DNA of 64,000 bases from Phnomibacter ginsenosidimutans. Lineage in GTDB: Bacteria; Bacteroidota; Bacteroidia; Chitinophagales; Chitinophagaceae. Shown in pieces: positions 1 to 8,538 of the stretch. The position numbers and the translations under genes are program-made. How positions within the stretch are numbered: the stretch's first letter is position 1; each line of letters starts with the position of its first letter. The DNA is taken from positions 3,076,658 to 3,140,657 of the forward strand of contig NZ_CP046566.1 of assembly GCF_009740285.1 (NCBI RefSeq), in the 5' to 3' direction. The notes under the pieces are model-generated. The model searched no databases. It saw nothing but the letters and a program-made list of their open reading frames with translations, and was not told where the DNA came from.

Positions 1-269
1 TTGCTGGTGCTATGGTTATCGGGCACTTTGGCTTTGCCAAACAGCGCCTCCCAAGTAATGCTGCCCACTTCGCCATCTATGGTCAGTGGCATGCCTTCCT
101 GATCGATAAAACGGGCCTGAAACAAGCGAATGGCTTGCTCGGTTTTAGTGCCAAAAATGCCGGTGCCATCAAATCTTTCGATGCCTAATTGTTGGAGTCG
201 GGTTTGGATGGCTTTCACAATGCGGGTGTCGGTGTCGCCCTTGCGGATAATACGGCCGGGATATTTCAT
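1..269 (-). CDS. Peptidoglycan-binding domain protein, N-terminal part (runs off the left edge)
   Basis: The reverse strand gives an open frame starting with ATG (complement of 267-269), reading MKYPGRIIRKGDTDTRIVKA and continuing out of the window. The 89 visible residues match a PG_binding_1 module: a repeat-like helix (VKAIQTRLQQLGI), a GTGIFGTKTEQAIRLFQ segment, and a DGEVGSITWEALF segment. This module binds cell-wall peptidoglycan and is normally the targeting part of an amidase, muramidase or peptidase whose catalytic domain would lie beyond position 1. There is no signal peptide at the visible start, so either export is not Sec-dependent or the protein is cytoplasmic or phage-like. The catalytic identity cannot be judged here. 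Confidence 0.75.
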   Translation of the reverse strand, partial: MKYPGRIIRKGDTDTRIVKAIQTRLQQLGIERFDGTGIFGTKTEQAIRLFQARFIDQEGMPLTIDGEVGSITWEALFGKAKVPDNHSTS

Positions 270-654
270 GAGTTCGATTTACAGGTCAAAAAAAGTGTTG
301 AAACAGTCAACTGTCTTCCCCACACGCCCGGTATGTTTTGTTTCAAACAGCGGTTGCAAGACTGGCAGTCGTGCTTCCGTTGTTCTTACAAGTTTCCGAC
401 AGATTGCCCGCAATTGCTATGACATTCGACAGTTTAAAAACACTCCCTTGTCATTCTTTTTACTGCGAAATGACAGCTGCGTCTGCACCGCATCAGCTAC
501 ATTTGCGCAACCATTTTGGATGTTAGATGGCAGATGACAGATGTTAGGATATACATCTTTTCCTAACATTAACTTGCCCCGCTTTCAACATTCCAACTTG
601 TAAACTTTGGAACTTGTGAACGCTGGAACTTTTTGAACATTTAAAAACACATAT
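270..654. other. Intergenic gap upstream of fumC
   Basis: This 385-base stretch lies between two divergent genes (minus-strand peptidoglycan-binding protein and plus-strand fumC). I see no convincing coding region; the short ORFs here lack domain-like composition. The right-hand part (about 505-545) has degenerate repeats of a gatgttaga-like word, and 585-640 has degenerate repeats of an aacttgtgaac-like word, a low-complexity pattern that recurs at 30770-30800. Promoters for both flanking genes must lie here, but no clear TAnnTTTG element was identified. Confidence 0.5.
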
Positions 655-2055
655 ATGGACTACCGGATAGAAAAAGACACGATGGGCGAAGTGCAAGTGC
701 CCGTGAATGCATACTATGGTGCACAAACCCAGCGCAGTGTCGACAATTTTAAAATTGCGCAAGACATCAACCGCATGCCCAAAGAAATCATCCGGGCATT
801 TGCTTACCTCAAAAAAGCAGCGGCCATCACCAACTTTGAAGCAGGTGTACTGCCCGAAGAAAAATGCAAACTCATTGGCCAGGTGTGTGATGAAATTCTT
901 GAAGGCAAACTCGATGATTATTTTCCGCTGGTGGTGTGGCAAACAGGTAGCGGCACACAGAGTAATATGAATGTAAATGAAGTGGTGGCTTACCGTGGCC
1001 ACGTACTCAATGGTGGTAGCCTCACCGATAAGGAGAAGTTTTTACATCCCAACGATGACGTGAACAAGTCGCAGTCATCTAACGATACCTTCCCCACTGC
1101 CATGCACATTGCGGCGTATAAAATTTTGCTGGAAGTAACCATCCCCGGCATCGAAAAGCTGCGCAATACACTGGCCGAAAAAAGCAAGGCCTTTATGCAT
1201 GTGGTAAAAATTGGCCGCACCCACTTCATGGATGCCACTCCACTTACACTTGGTCAGGAGTTCAGTGGCTATGTATCGCAACTCGACCATGGTTTGAAAG
1301 CCATCAAAAATACGCTGAAACACCTGAGTGAACTGGCGCTTGGTGGTACAGCCGTAGGTACTGGCATCAACACGCCAAAAGGCTACAGCGAAAATGTAGC
1401 GAAGCATATTGCAGCCCTCACCGGTTTGCCATTTGTAACAGCTGAAAACAAATTTGAAGCTCTTGCTGCTCACGATGCGATTGTAGAAGCACATGGTGCG
1501 TTGAAAACTGTTGCCGTTAGCCTTATGAAAATTGCCAATGACATCCGCATGCTCAGCTCAGGACCACGCAGCGGTATTGGTGAAATTTTCATCCCCGATA
1601 ACGAGCCAGGTTCTTCTATCATGCCCGGCAAGGTAAACCCCACCCAGTGTGAAGCGCTGACCATGATTGCGGCTCAGGTGTTGGGCAATGATGTGGCCAT
1701 CAACATTGGTGGTGCCACTGGTCATTTTGAACTGAACGTGTTTAAGCCGGTGATGATTTACAACTTCCTGCACAGTGCCCGCCTTATTGGCGATGGTTGT
1801 GTAAGCTTCAACGACAAATGCGCCGTAGGCATTGAGCCGATAGAAGCCAACATCAAAAAACACGTAGACAACAGCCTGATGCTGGTAACTGCTTTGAACA
1901 CCAAGATTGGTTATTACAAAGCTGCTGAAATAGCACAGAAGGCCCACAAAGAAGGTACTACGCTGAAAGAAATGGCGGTGAAGCTGGGCTATGTAACACC
2001 TGAAGAATTTGACGCTTGGGTAATTCCTGCCGATATGGTGGGTGAACTCAAATAA
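655..2055 (+). CDS. fumC: Class II fumarate hydratase (fumarase C)
   Basis: Fumarase C interconverts fumarate and L-malate in the TCA cycle, in the cytoplasm, as an iron-independent homotetramer. The 466-residue length is typical. Visible family motifs are [10 protein letters not shown] (about residue 97), [11 protein letters not shown] (about 141), [11 protein letters not shown] (about 187, with the catalytic-site His) and the superfamily signature [15 protein letters not shown] (about 318-332, with the catalytic Ser loop). The FEALAAHDA segment near 265 favours fumarase over aspartase or argininosuccinate lyase. The ATG start at 655 gives a standard N-terminus ([16 protein letters not shown]). 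It is followed closely by an intrinsic terminator and appears monocistronic. Confidence 0.97.
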   Translation: MDYRIEKDTMGEVQVPVNAYYGAQTQRSVDNFKIAQDINRMPKEIIRAFAYLKKAAAITNFEAGVLPEEKCKLIGQVCDEILEGKLDDYFPLVVWQTGSGTQSNMNVNEVVAYRGHVLNGGSLTDKEKFLHPNDDVNKSQSSNDTFPTAMHIAAYKILLEVTIPGIEKLRNTLAEKSKAFMHVVKIGRTHFMDATPLTLGQEFSGYVSQLDHGLKAIKNTLKHLSELALGGTAVGTGINTPKGYSENVAKHIAALTGLPFVTAENKFEALAAHDAIVEAHGALKTVAVSLMKIANDIRMLSSGPRSGIGEIFIPDNEPGSSIMPGKVNPTQCEALTMIAAQVLGNDVAINIGGATGHFELNVFKPVMIYNFLHSARLIGDGCVSFNDKCAVGIEPIEANIKKHVDNSLMLVTALNTKIGYYKAAEIAQKAHKEGTTLKEMAVKLGYVTPEEFDAWVIPADMVGELK

Positions 2056-2074
2056 CGGGATAGACAGTTATGCA

Positions 2075-2105
2075 AAAAGCGACCAACAATATTGGTCGCT
2101 TTTTT
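2075..2105 (+). terminator. Intrinsic terminator after fumC
   Basis: A 9-bp stem (agcgaccaa at 2078-2086, ttggtcgct at 2092-2100) with a 5-base loop and flanking A and T runs lies about 20 bases after the fumC stop. The stem extends with A/T pairs, so it could work in both directions. Confidence 0.85.
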
Positions 2106-2200
2106 ATTGCTGGTGTCACAGGCCTCCCGGCCCGTGACGATACTGTTCCTCAGCTCCAAATAATCTGTGAATCTGTGGCCATCTTTTCATCTTCACTGTA

Positions 2201-2261
2201 AGGGGTTAAAACCCCTCCCTAAAAAATCTCGCTTCCTTTCACCACGGGTTGAAACCCGTGG
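2201..2261. repeat. Two neighbouring hairpins with aacccc/aacccgtgg arms in the fumC-glycosidase gap
   Basis: The gap 2056-2402 lies between convergent genes and holds no gene I can support. It contains two related inverted repeats: aggggtt (2201-2207) with aacccct (2210-2216), and ccacgggtt (2242-2250) with aacccgtgg (2253-2261). Both have two-base loops and share a gggtt/aaccc core. Nearby text (about 2163-2185 and 2305-2330) contains ctgtggcc and ccgcgaatccgtggcta words that look like degenerate repeats. No T-run follows, so these are not classic terminators. They resemble dispersed intergenic repeats. Confidence 0.6.
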
Positions 2262-2402
2262 CTATAGAATACAAATCCAGCGACAAACATTTACTCACCC
2301 TCGCCAAAGAGAATCCGCGAATCCGTGGCTAATTGAAATATCCAATACCATCAGCGCAAATCCTGCCTTTATCCATTTTATCCGCGTCCTGTATTTCACT
2401 CC

Positions 2403-5058
2403 CTACATCTTCACCAATCGTAAGGCATCCAGCATCGCCGTGTTAACATCCACATTCATGTTAATGTTCCAAGGCTCCAGCTTGAGTTGCAGGTTGTTAG
2501 TGCCGGCATTCAAATTCAGGTACCGTGCATTGCTGTAGCCCCATTCGCTCCACTCATCCTTACCCCGTTGTGGAAACACAAAGCTGCCTGCATATTGCGT
2601 ATTCACATACAAACTGCGGATGGCACATTTGTTGTCCGTATTCCACGGACCACTGCCATTGGCATAGCGAAAATCGACAAGGTAACGACCTGCTGTAGGC
2701 ACTTGCACTGTGATGTTCAGTGTGGTATTTTCAGTATTGCTGATGGCTACAAAACCCTTGCCTGCAAAGCCTGTATAGGACAATGATGACGGTGCTGCAA
2801 ACTGTTCCAGTTCCACTTGCAGTTGTTGTTGCTGGCGGCCGAACAATACAGGTTCACTGGTAAATGATTCATAACCTTTTTCATCAATGGAACTCACTTT
2901 GTATTCAGCCAAACTATTGTCGCTTATCACGAATCCGGGATCAGCTTGCTTGCTGACAACACTACCATTTTTATACACCCAATACTTACGGGCCCCTTTG
3001 ATGGCCTTCCAGCTGAGTTGGTTGCCATTCAACGTTACTTGTGGATCGGGCAGGCTGAAATGTACCGGTTGCAGATTGATGCCATCCTTGTCAAAAGACT
3101 GATTGTTCATGTTGATGACCACCTGATGTTTGCCAATGGTATTGCCTGGCAAAAAAGCATTTGCCAATGGTTTTCCATCCAGTGTAATGGATTCAATCAC
3201 ATTGCCCGTGCCATTGACCGTTATATCGAGCATGGCATTTCGGTATTTGAAATTGCGCAGCGTTTTGCTGCCTTTGTATGCCGCAGGCACTGCCGGCTGA
3301 AAACGAATGCCATTGGCCTCCAAATGAATGCCCATAAACACCCGGTGCACCATCGCCAGATTACCAGCCATGCTCCACAACATGCGGTCGCTGTTGATTT
3401 CTGTGCCAGCATAGTCACCAGTTTCGGCTACAAAGTTTTCGTAGTTGGTGAGGAACAAAGCGCCAGCACGATAAATAGCTGCGAGGCCATGCGATAATGC
3501 TTGTTCGTTGCCAGCTTTGGCTGCCGCCAAATTCCAAAACGATTGTACAAAAGGCCAAATACCATTGTTGTGATACGGTGGAATGTTAGGGATTTGCGGA
3601 TAGATACAAGTAACACCGTAAGGTGTGATTGGCGACTTTGAAATAATACTTTTCGCTTTCTCTTTATCCGCCACATCAAACAATACAGCTAGTGCTTCGC
3701 CCAAGGCTTCAAAACGGGGCGATACATTGGCGAATGCACGGCCGTAGCTGTACTGTGCGTAATAGCCTTTATCAGCCATCCAAAGTACGTTATCAATACC
3801 TGTACGAATATTGAGTGCGGTAGCTGCATGATTGCCGACATCCATGCCCAGTTCTTTCGCCATCAGACTAAGTATGTTGTGTGCCTGAAAATGCACGGCA
3901 TTCGTACCGAGGTTTTCACTCATGTAAATGTCTTTGTTGTCCATCCAGCGGGGATAAGTTTGCTCCCGCCAATCGAGAAAAGACGACTCGCCACTGTACA
4001 TGCCCGATGTGGTCAGTCCAACCACTTTGGCATCATCCTGCAAGCTGTTGTTGATGATTTCATAGGCATTGCGCAGCCAAGCTGTATCGCCGGTGGCTTT
4101 GTATATTTCCCATGCTGCCAGTGCCCAGGTGGTACGGTCGCTGCTGACAGGCCATGCACCACCACTACCCGTATCTTGTATAATACGACGGCGCTTCACT
4201 TTTTTCATGAGGCTGTGCTTGGCCACTTCTGGTTCGTGATAAGCAAAAGCCAGCAAGATGCTGTAGCTGATATCACGGGTCCATACACCACCCCATTTGG
4301 CACCTGTACGGAAAGTGGTATCGGGTTCAATATTCTTGAGTGCTTCTTCCAAACTCAGATTGAACAAAGCATCAACAATGGGCTGCTCCGAAGTGTAAGA
4401 AGGCTTTGCGGAAATGTCTTTTGAAAGTTTCCATGTTTTGGCAGCAGTGTCTTCGGGGTTGAGCGGATTGAGTTTGAGTTTGATGCTGTACACCGAATCG
4501 TTGTCTTCATCCGTCAGCTTTAACCCTTGCTCATCGAGGTTTACAAAATCCCAGGTGAGTGGTTCGCTTCCACCGGCCAAATAAAATCCTTTGAAATCGG
4601 CCTTTGCCACCTTACTGCCATCAAATGCTTCAAAATACCCCTGTGCCGCAAATTGACGCAGTACCGGCGCCATATTGATGCGAAATGTATACTCGTAGTT
4701 GGGTGGCAAAAAACCCGGATCTTTTGCCGGTACGGCGCCATCATTTTGCCCGAATGTTTTGATATCCGATTCGTGTTCATCACCAATCAGCACCCAGTGG
4801 TCCTGGCCCGGCAGCATCTCATTGTCTTTTTCATTGATGCTCACTTTAAATTTTACCAAACGACTATACTGCTGGCTGGCAGCACTCACATAATTGGAAC
4901 GGACTTCTGTGGGAGAAACCACAGTGGCTTCGTATTTACCCTGCACTACTTTATCGGTATACACGGTAAACTCATCCGACTGATACAAGACGTTGTCGGG
5001 CCTGCTGTTGCAGGCGAGCAGGCAACTTGGTCATAACAAGCAAAAAAAGCTGTTTCAT
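2403..5058 (-). CDS. Secreted six-hairpin-type glycoside hydrolase with C-terminal carbohydrate-binding module; frameshift in the signal peptide
   Basis: This is a large exported protein, about 880 residues. A beta-rich N-terminal region (1-190 counting from 4988) precedes an (alpha/alpha)6-barrel-like region (about 200-600) with GGVWTRDISYS near 230 and SFLDWREQTYPRW near 335, acidic motifs typical of debranching-type and GH63-like glycosidases. An Ig/fibronectin-like segment follows (about 640-715), then a CBM35/CBM6-like module (about 720-861, starting VELEQFAAPSS). Substrate is unknown. The clean frame opens at a TTG (4988), but the same frame just upstream encodes a lipobox-like CLLAC (Cys codon 5012-5010) and then meets a stop. 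A one-base shift near 5022-5030 joins it to ATG at 5058 (MKQLFLLVMTK), giving a full lipoprotein signal. I therefore annotate one gene with an apparent indel. Confidence 0.75.
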
Positions 5059-5128
5059 ATGCAATACAATGAATGTTGTAAATGTACCACCAAACAAATG
5101 CAACGGGCCCCGAAAGGCCCGAAGATGA

Positions 5129-5728
5129 TTATGGTTTTTTGGCCACTAACCGCACAACGGCTGCCATGCCCTGATGATAAGGACCTTCATCGAGAGTTGT
5201 GAGTACTTCTTCGCAGTACTGCACCTGAAGCGGATGAAAATCTTGCCGCAATGTAGAAGCGGTATACAGCATGGAAATTTCTTTGGGACCACCGCTGTTG
5301 TAATGCAATTGTGCAGGCGTAAAGGCTTCCAGAATGAGTATGCCGCCCGGCTTTAGTGCGGCAGCAGCCTGCTGATGTACCTGCCAGCGCAACTCTGGCG
5401 GAAAGTGAGCAAAGACCAATGCGATGGCATCATACTTTTCTTCACCGTATAAGAACAAAGCCGCATCATCAATTTCAAAATGAACAGCCACCTGATGCTT
5501 GGCCGCCAATTGGGTGCATTTTTCTTTGGCTGTAGCACTCAAATCGAAAGCCGTTACCTGCCAGCCTTGGCGAGCAGCAAACACTGCATTGCGGCCTTCA
5601 CCTTCGGCAGGCAGCAAGAGTTGACCGGGTGTAAGCCGCATCAATTGTTCGGCAAAAAAAGCATTCGGCTCTTCACCGTAGGCAAATGCCGTTTCAGCAT
5701 ATCGTTGATTCCAAAACTCTGCAGACAT
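5129..5728 (-). CDS. Class I SAM-dependent methyltransferase (TehB/thiopurine-like)
   Basis: A 199-residue Rossmann-fold methyltransferase. It starts FWNQRYAE with a FAYGEEPNAFF segment, as in the TehB-like and thiopurine-like branch. Motif I is degenerate (PAEGEGRNAV, about residues 42-51), followed by the acidic end of strand 2 (AFDLSATA), a YDAIALVFAHFP motif IV region and a LKPGGILILEAF post-motif. It probably methylates a small molecule in the cytoplasm; the substrate cannot be told. ATG at 5728 is preferred over the GTG one codon upstream. It sits upstream of the glycosidase on the same strand with a 70-base gap, so co-transcription is possible but not shown. Confidence 0.85.
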   Translation of the reverse strand: MSAEFWNQRYAETAFAYGEEPNAFFAEQLMRLTPGQLLLPAEGEGRNAVFAARQGWQVTAFDLSATAKEKCTQLAAKHQVAVHFEIDDAALFLYGEEKYDAIALVFAHFPPELRWQVHQQAAAALKPGGILILEAFTPAQLHYNSGGPKEISMLYTASTLRQDFHPLQVQYCEEVLTTLDEGPYHQGMAAVVRLVAKKP

Positions 5729-6045
5729 CACACTGTTGTTTTACAAAATGGGGCCCTTAGAAGACACTAAATTTCGCACAAACCCCTATGCAGTTCAACA
5801 GTTTTTTTTCATCTATGAAAAAAACGAATTCATCGAATATCAGACAACTGTAGCGCTTTGGCGCCTAATTCACGGTAACTTTATGTTCAACAAATCATCG
5901 GTCTCAAACCTTGAGAGATATATACACTGCATACATTCTTGTACTGCGTGTAGCAATAATGAGTTAATACCCCAACCCCCTATTGCAAAACGAAAGGAGC
6001 CTTCAGCCGGCTCCTTTCTCTTTTTCAGCATTATGTGATAAGTCC
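5729..6045. other. AT-rich intergenic gap
   Basis: This 317-base gap lies downstream of the minus-strand gene fragment at 6046 and upstream of the methyltransferase. The open frame on the plus strand (5736-6038) reads through a terminator hairpin and has no domain-like composition, so I do not call it. A taactttatg string at about 5877 is only loosely like a Bacteroidota -7 element. If that promoter is real, a short RNA ending at the terminator near 6020 would be possible, but nothing else supports it. Confidence 0.4.
5993..6024. terminator. Bidirectional intrinsic terminator
   Basis: Perfect 9-bp stem, aaaggagcc (5993-6001) with ggctccttt (6009-6017), 7-base loop, followed by ctcttttt on the plus strand and by cgtttt on the minus strand. 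It most likely ends the minus-strand transcript coming from 6046 onward. Confidence 0.75.
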
Positions 6046-6531
6046 TTAAAATGCAGCGGGAAACTGAAAGCCATTCAGAAAATTATTGATCCCCAGTTTT
6101 GCAGGTAGCGGGCCTTGCCCCATTACATACAGCACGGCCATTGTTCTGCCTTGTATCCAGCCCATTACTTTGAATTCTATGCCCGTGTGGTCGCTCCAAC
6201 TGTCGCTTATGGCTTTGGCCAGCTTGCCACGGGTAAGGCCGTTTACTTTTTTGTAGCCTTCTTCATCAGCAATATTGAGGGTGCTTTTGATGTAATCGAG
6301 GTATTGAGTAAGTTGGTCGTAATCATCCTCCACCGCATCAGGATTTCTTAGCTGAATTACCTGCACACTATACACGTAGGTTTCTTTGTTGATGATGGTT
6401 TCTGCCCTGGCGGTGAAAACTTTATTACTATCAACATCCAATCCGCTTTCAATACCTGTAGGCGCTTTTGGAAAAAGTGCCGCACAGCCGCTGTTGGCAA
6501 TCTGATGCCGCTGTAAGCCAATATTAGTGAC
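6046..6531 (-). pseudogene. 5'-truncated small secreted protein, paralogue of the gene at 7760-8332
   Basis: The frame encodes the mature part of the same family as 7760-8332. Shared segments include NSGC, DVDSNKV, QYLDYIKS, a VMGW..GRTMAVL block and FLN.FQFP at the end. Homology runs from about NSGCAALFPKAP onward. Further upstream the frame gives no signal peptide and no ATG, and it stops near 6600. The paralogue has about 30 residues of signal peptide at this point. The only in-frame start near the homologous region is a TTG at 6441, which would remove the conserved N-terminal Cys segment. On the opposite strand, TPR-coding sequence starts at about 6531. I read this as a gene whose 5' end was lost at a rearrangement junction. 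A signal-peptide frameshift is the alternative. Confidence 0.6.
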
Positions 6532-7073
6532 AGTTTGCGTGTAGCCTGCATTACAGCAAGCAAAACGATGTGGTAAGTGCCGAAAAATATTATAGAAGAG
6601 CTATTGCAAAAGACAGCCAACTGGCCATTGCAAGGGTAAACCTCGCTTCTATTTTAAACGCTACGGGCAAAAACACCGAAGCCTTGCAGCAACTGCAAAT
6701 AGCTGCAAAAATTGAACCCAACAGCGACCATATATTCTATACCCTTGGCCTGCTATATGCCGAACTGAAAGAAATGGAACCGGCAGAAAAAGCATTGCAA
6801 AAAGCTATTACCCTCAACAAGCAAAACATAAGAGCACAGTATAATTATGGCATACTGCTGCAACAACAAGGCAAGCAGGATGCTGCAGAAAAAGTATATA
6901 CAACAGCATTAGAACAAGCACCCACCAATGCCGACCTGCTGAATGCCCTAACCATTTTATACATGCAAACCAATCAAAGAGAAAAAGCTATTACTACCGG
7001 AAAAATTTTGCAGCAATATCATGGAACCAACCCCGCATACAGCAACTTACTTCAGCAATTGAGGCTGCAATAA
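6531..7073 (+). pseudogene. 5'-truncated TPR protein
   Basis: The reading frame encodes about four tetratricopeptide repeats in a row (helix pairs around SAEKYYRRAI, NTEALQQLQIAAKIEPNS, EPAEKALQKAI, DAAEKVYTTALEQAP and REKAITTGKILQQY). The first recognisable repeat begins at about 6531 (QFACSLHYSKQNDVV), directly after in-frame TAG TGA stops. The first usable start is a GTG at 6570, in the middle of a TPR helix, so a 5' portion seems to be missing. TPR tails like this occur at the C-terminus of longer Bacteroidota proteins, including multihaem cytochromes, but the parent family cannot be proven. Translation from 6570 would give 167 residues without export signal. A terminator follows the stop. 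Confidence 0.6.
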
Positions 7074-7095
7074 AACTTGTGGTCAACCGACATAT

Positions 7096-7125
7096 AAAAA
7101 GGCGAACCCGTGAGTTCGCCTTTTT
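7096..7125. terminator. Bidirectional intrinsic terminator between convergent genes
   Basis: Perfect 12-bp arms, aaaaaggcgaac (7096-7107) and gttcgccttttt (7114-7125), with a 6-base loop. It is placed between the TPR frame (plus) and the secreted protein gene at 7147 (minus), so it can serve both. Confidence 0.9.
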
Positions 7126-7146
7126 ATTGCACAGAGAGCATAGCTC

Positions 7147-7614
7147 TTATTTTTTGTCGGGGAAGAAAGGCAATGCTTCAGAAACAACCGCCTTAATTTG
7201 CGCATCAATATAGTTTTCCAATTGCAAAAACTGAACAGCCTTAATTGGAGAAACAGCCTTTGAAATTTTCTTCAGATAATCGCCTTGCAACTTGTTCAAC
7301 GCTTTGTTGTAGGCCAATACTGCTTTAGCAATTTCAGTAGCTTTAGCATCGGTCATGGTTTCAAAATTGTTGCTATAGTTTTCGATAGCAGCCATTCTAT
7401 CCTGGCCCAATTTGTTGCGGGTAGTTTGGTAAGCTTCGTACAAAGGCCAAAATTTTTCGGCATCTTCTGTTTTCAATTGAAGCGCTTCGCTTACTACTGC
7501 TTTTTTCTCTTTGCCCCAAATTTGTTGAACATAGGCTAGTTCGTCTTTTACAGTTTGGGCATTTACAGTACTGCCTAAAGCCAATACCAGAACGGAGAAT
7601 AAGAACTTTTTCAT
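7147..7614 (-). CDS. Small secreted helical protein of unknown function
   Basis: A 155-residue protein with a clear Sec signal peptide (MKKFLFSVLVLALGSTVNAQ, cleavage before the final Q or just after A). The mature part is almost entirely predicted helix, with a FWPLYEAYQTTRNKL segment near residue 57 and lysine-rich repeats. The FWPLYEAY...R pattern and size recall periplasmic Spy/CpxP-like sensors common in Bacteroidota, but I cannot see the LTxxQ motif, so this is only a resemblance. It lies between two genes of a different secreted family (6046 and 7760) on the same strand. Terminator shared with the convergent TPR frame. Confidence 0.8.
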   Translation of the reverse strand: MKKFLFSVLVLALGSTVNAQTVKDELAYVQQIWGKEKKAVVSEALQLKTEDAEKFWPLYEAYQTTRNKLGQDRMAAIENYSNNFETMTDAKATEIAKAVLAYNKALNKLQGDYLKKISKAVSPIKAVQFLQLENYIDAQIKAVVSEALPFFPDKK

Positions 7615-7759
7615 AGTTGGTTTCTAAATGTTTAATGCTGAATAATGAGTGTTAGATTTACTTCTTTTAAAGGAAGTAGGCAAAGATAAGTGCTGCGATA
7701 CATACCCGAATGCCTTCAAGGCATAATTCCCCTGCTAATTTTTGAGAAAACTGTTGGAT

Positions 7760-8332
7760 TCAAAAGCCGTTGGGGAATTGAAAACTGTTCAGAAAGGCAT
7801 TGGCCCCTGCCTGGATAGGAATACCATCCTGGCAAAAAACAAACAACACTGCCATGGTACGACCTTTGGCCCAACCCATTACCGAAAATTCCTGCCCGCT
7901 ATGATCCGTCCACTTGTCGGACAAAGAGCTGCTGAATTTTGCTTTCAACAGGTTGTTGCCTTTGGTATATCCGGCAGACTCAATTATGTTTTGTTGGCTT
8001 TTTATATAATCCAGGTATTGGGCAAGCCGGTCGTACAAATCATCGGTTTCGGCACCGGCTCTTATTTGCAAAATATGCACGGCATAGTGGCATTCCTGCT
8101 GGCCTACTATTAGTTTGGTTTGGGTGGAGTACACCTTGTTGCTGTCCACATCGTATTGCCATTCGGAGGGCTCGGGTGCAGCGGGCAGGCTTACCTGGCA
8201 GCCACTATTGGAAATGGCGTATTTCTTCATGGCCACCACAGCCTGCGCCTCCAAAGAATGAGTACAAGTAAGTGCTATTGAAAGAAACAAAAAGAAGTAC
8301 CATTTATTTCCGATAGAAGTTACACAACGCAT
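7760..8332 (-). CDS. Small secreted protein of unknown function (paralogue of 6046 fragment)
   Basis: A 190-residue protein starting with ATG at 8332. A hydrophobic segment (WYFFLFLSIALTC, about 11-23) followed by SLEAQ suggests Sec export. The mature domain of about 150 residues has two Cys near the ends and the family blocks DVDSNKV, LAQYLDYIKSQQN, DKWTDHSGQEFSVMGWAKGRT and FLNSFQFP. I do not recognise the family. It may be a compact alpha/beta periplasmic domain, since the sequence alternates short strands and helices. A degenerate copy lies 1.3 kb downstream (6046-6531), showing local duplication. Confidence 0.8.
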   Translation of the reverse strand: MRCVTSIGNKWYFFLFLSIALTCTHSLEAQAVVAMKKYAISNSGCQVSLPAAPEPSEWQYDVDSNKVYSTQTKLIVGQQECHYAVHILQIRAGAETDDLYDRLAQYLDYIKSQQNIIESAGYTKGNNLLKAKFSSSLSDKWTDHSGQEFSVMGWAKGRTMAVLFVFCQDGIPIQAGANAFLNSFQFPNGF

Positions 8333-8538
8333 AAGCTTGGTTTTTGAGATTGAAAAAAATGATGGAACCAGGACGGAAATGCCGAACCAACTTTACCAAA
8401 GTTCCAACTTCAATAATAAATCATGCCGCCAAATTCCAAGGCAGGCACTTGCTAACAGTTGTGCAAATAGGCTGCTTGCTACAAAAAAAATAGCCGCTGG
8501 CAAAATTGTCAACGGCCACTTCAAAATGTTTGTGCTAT

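Noticed and set aside
130-537. Plus-strand ORFs around 130-537
   Set aside because: They are antisense to the partial peptidoglycan-binding gene or in the gap, with Cys- and Ser-rich composition and no domain.
2201-2216. aggggttaaaacccct as a fumC terminator
   Set aside because: No T-run follows, and a better terminator lies directly after fumC at 2078-2100.
5129-5728. Calling the methyltransferase tellurite resistance (tehB)
   Set aside because: Similarity is to the broad family only; nothing here indicates tellurite as substrate.
5736-6038. 100-residue plus-strand ORF
   Set aside because: It runs through a terminator hairpin and has no recognisable domain.
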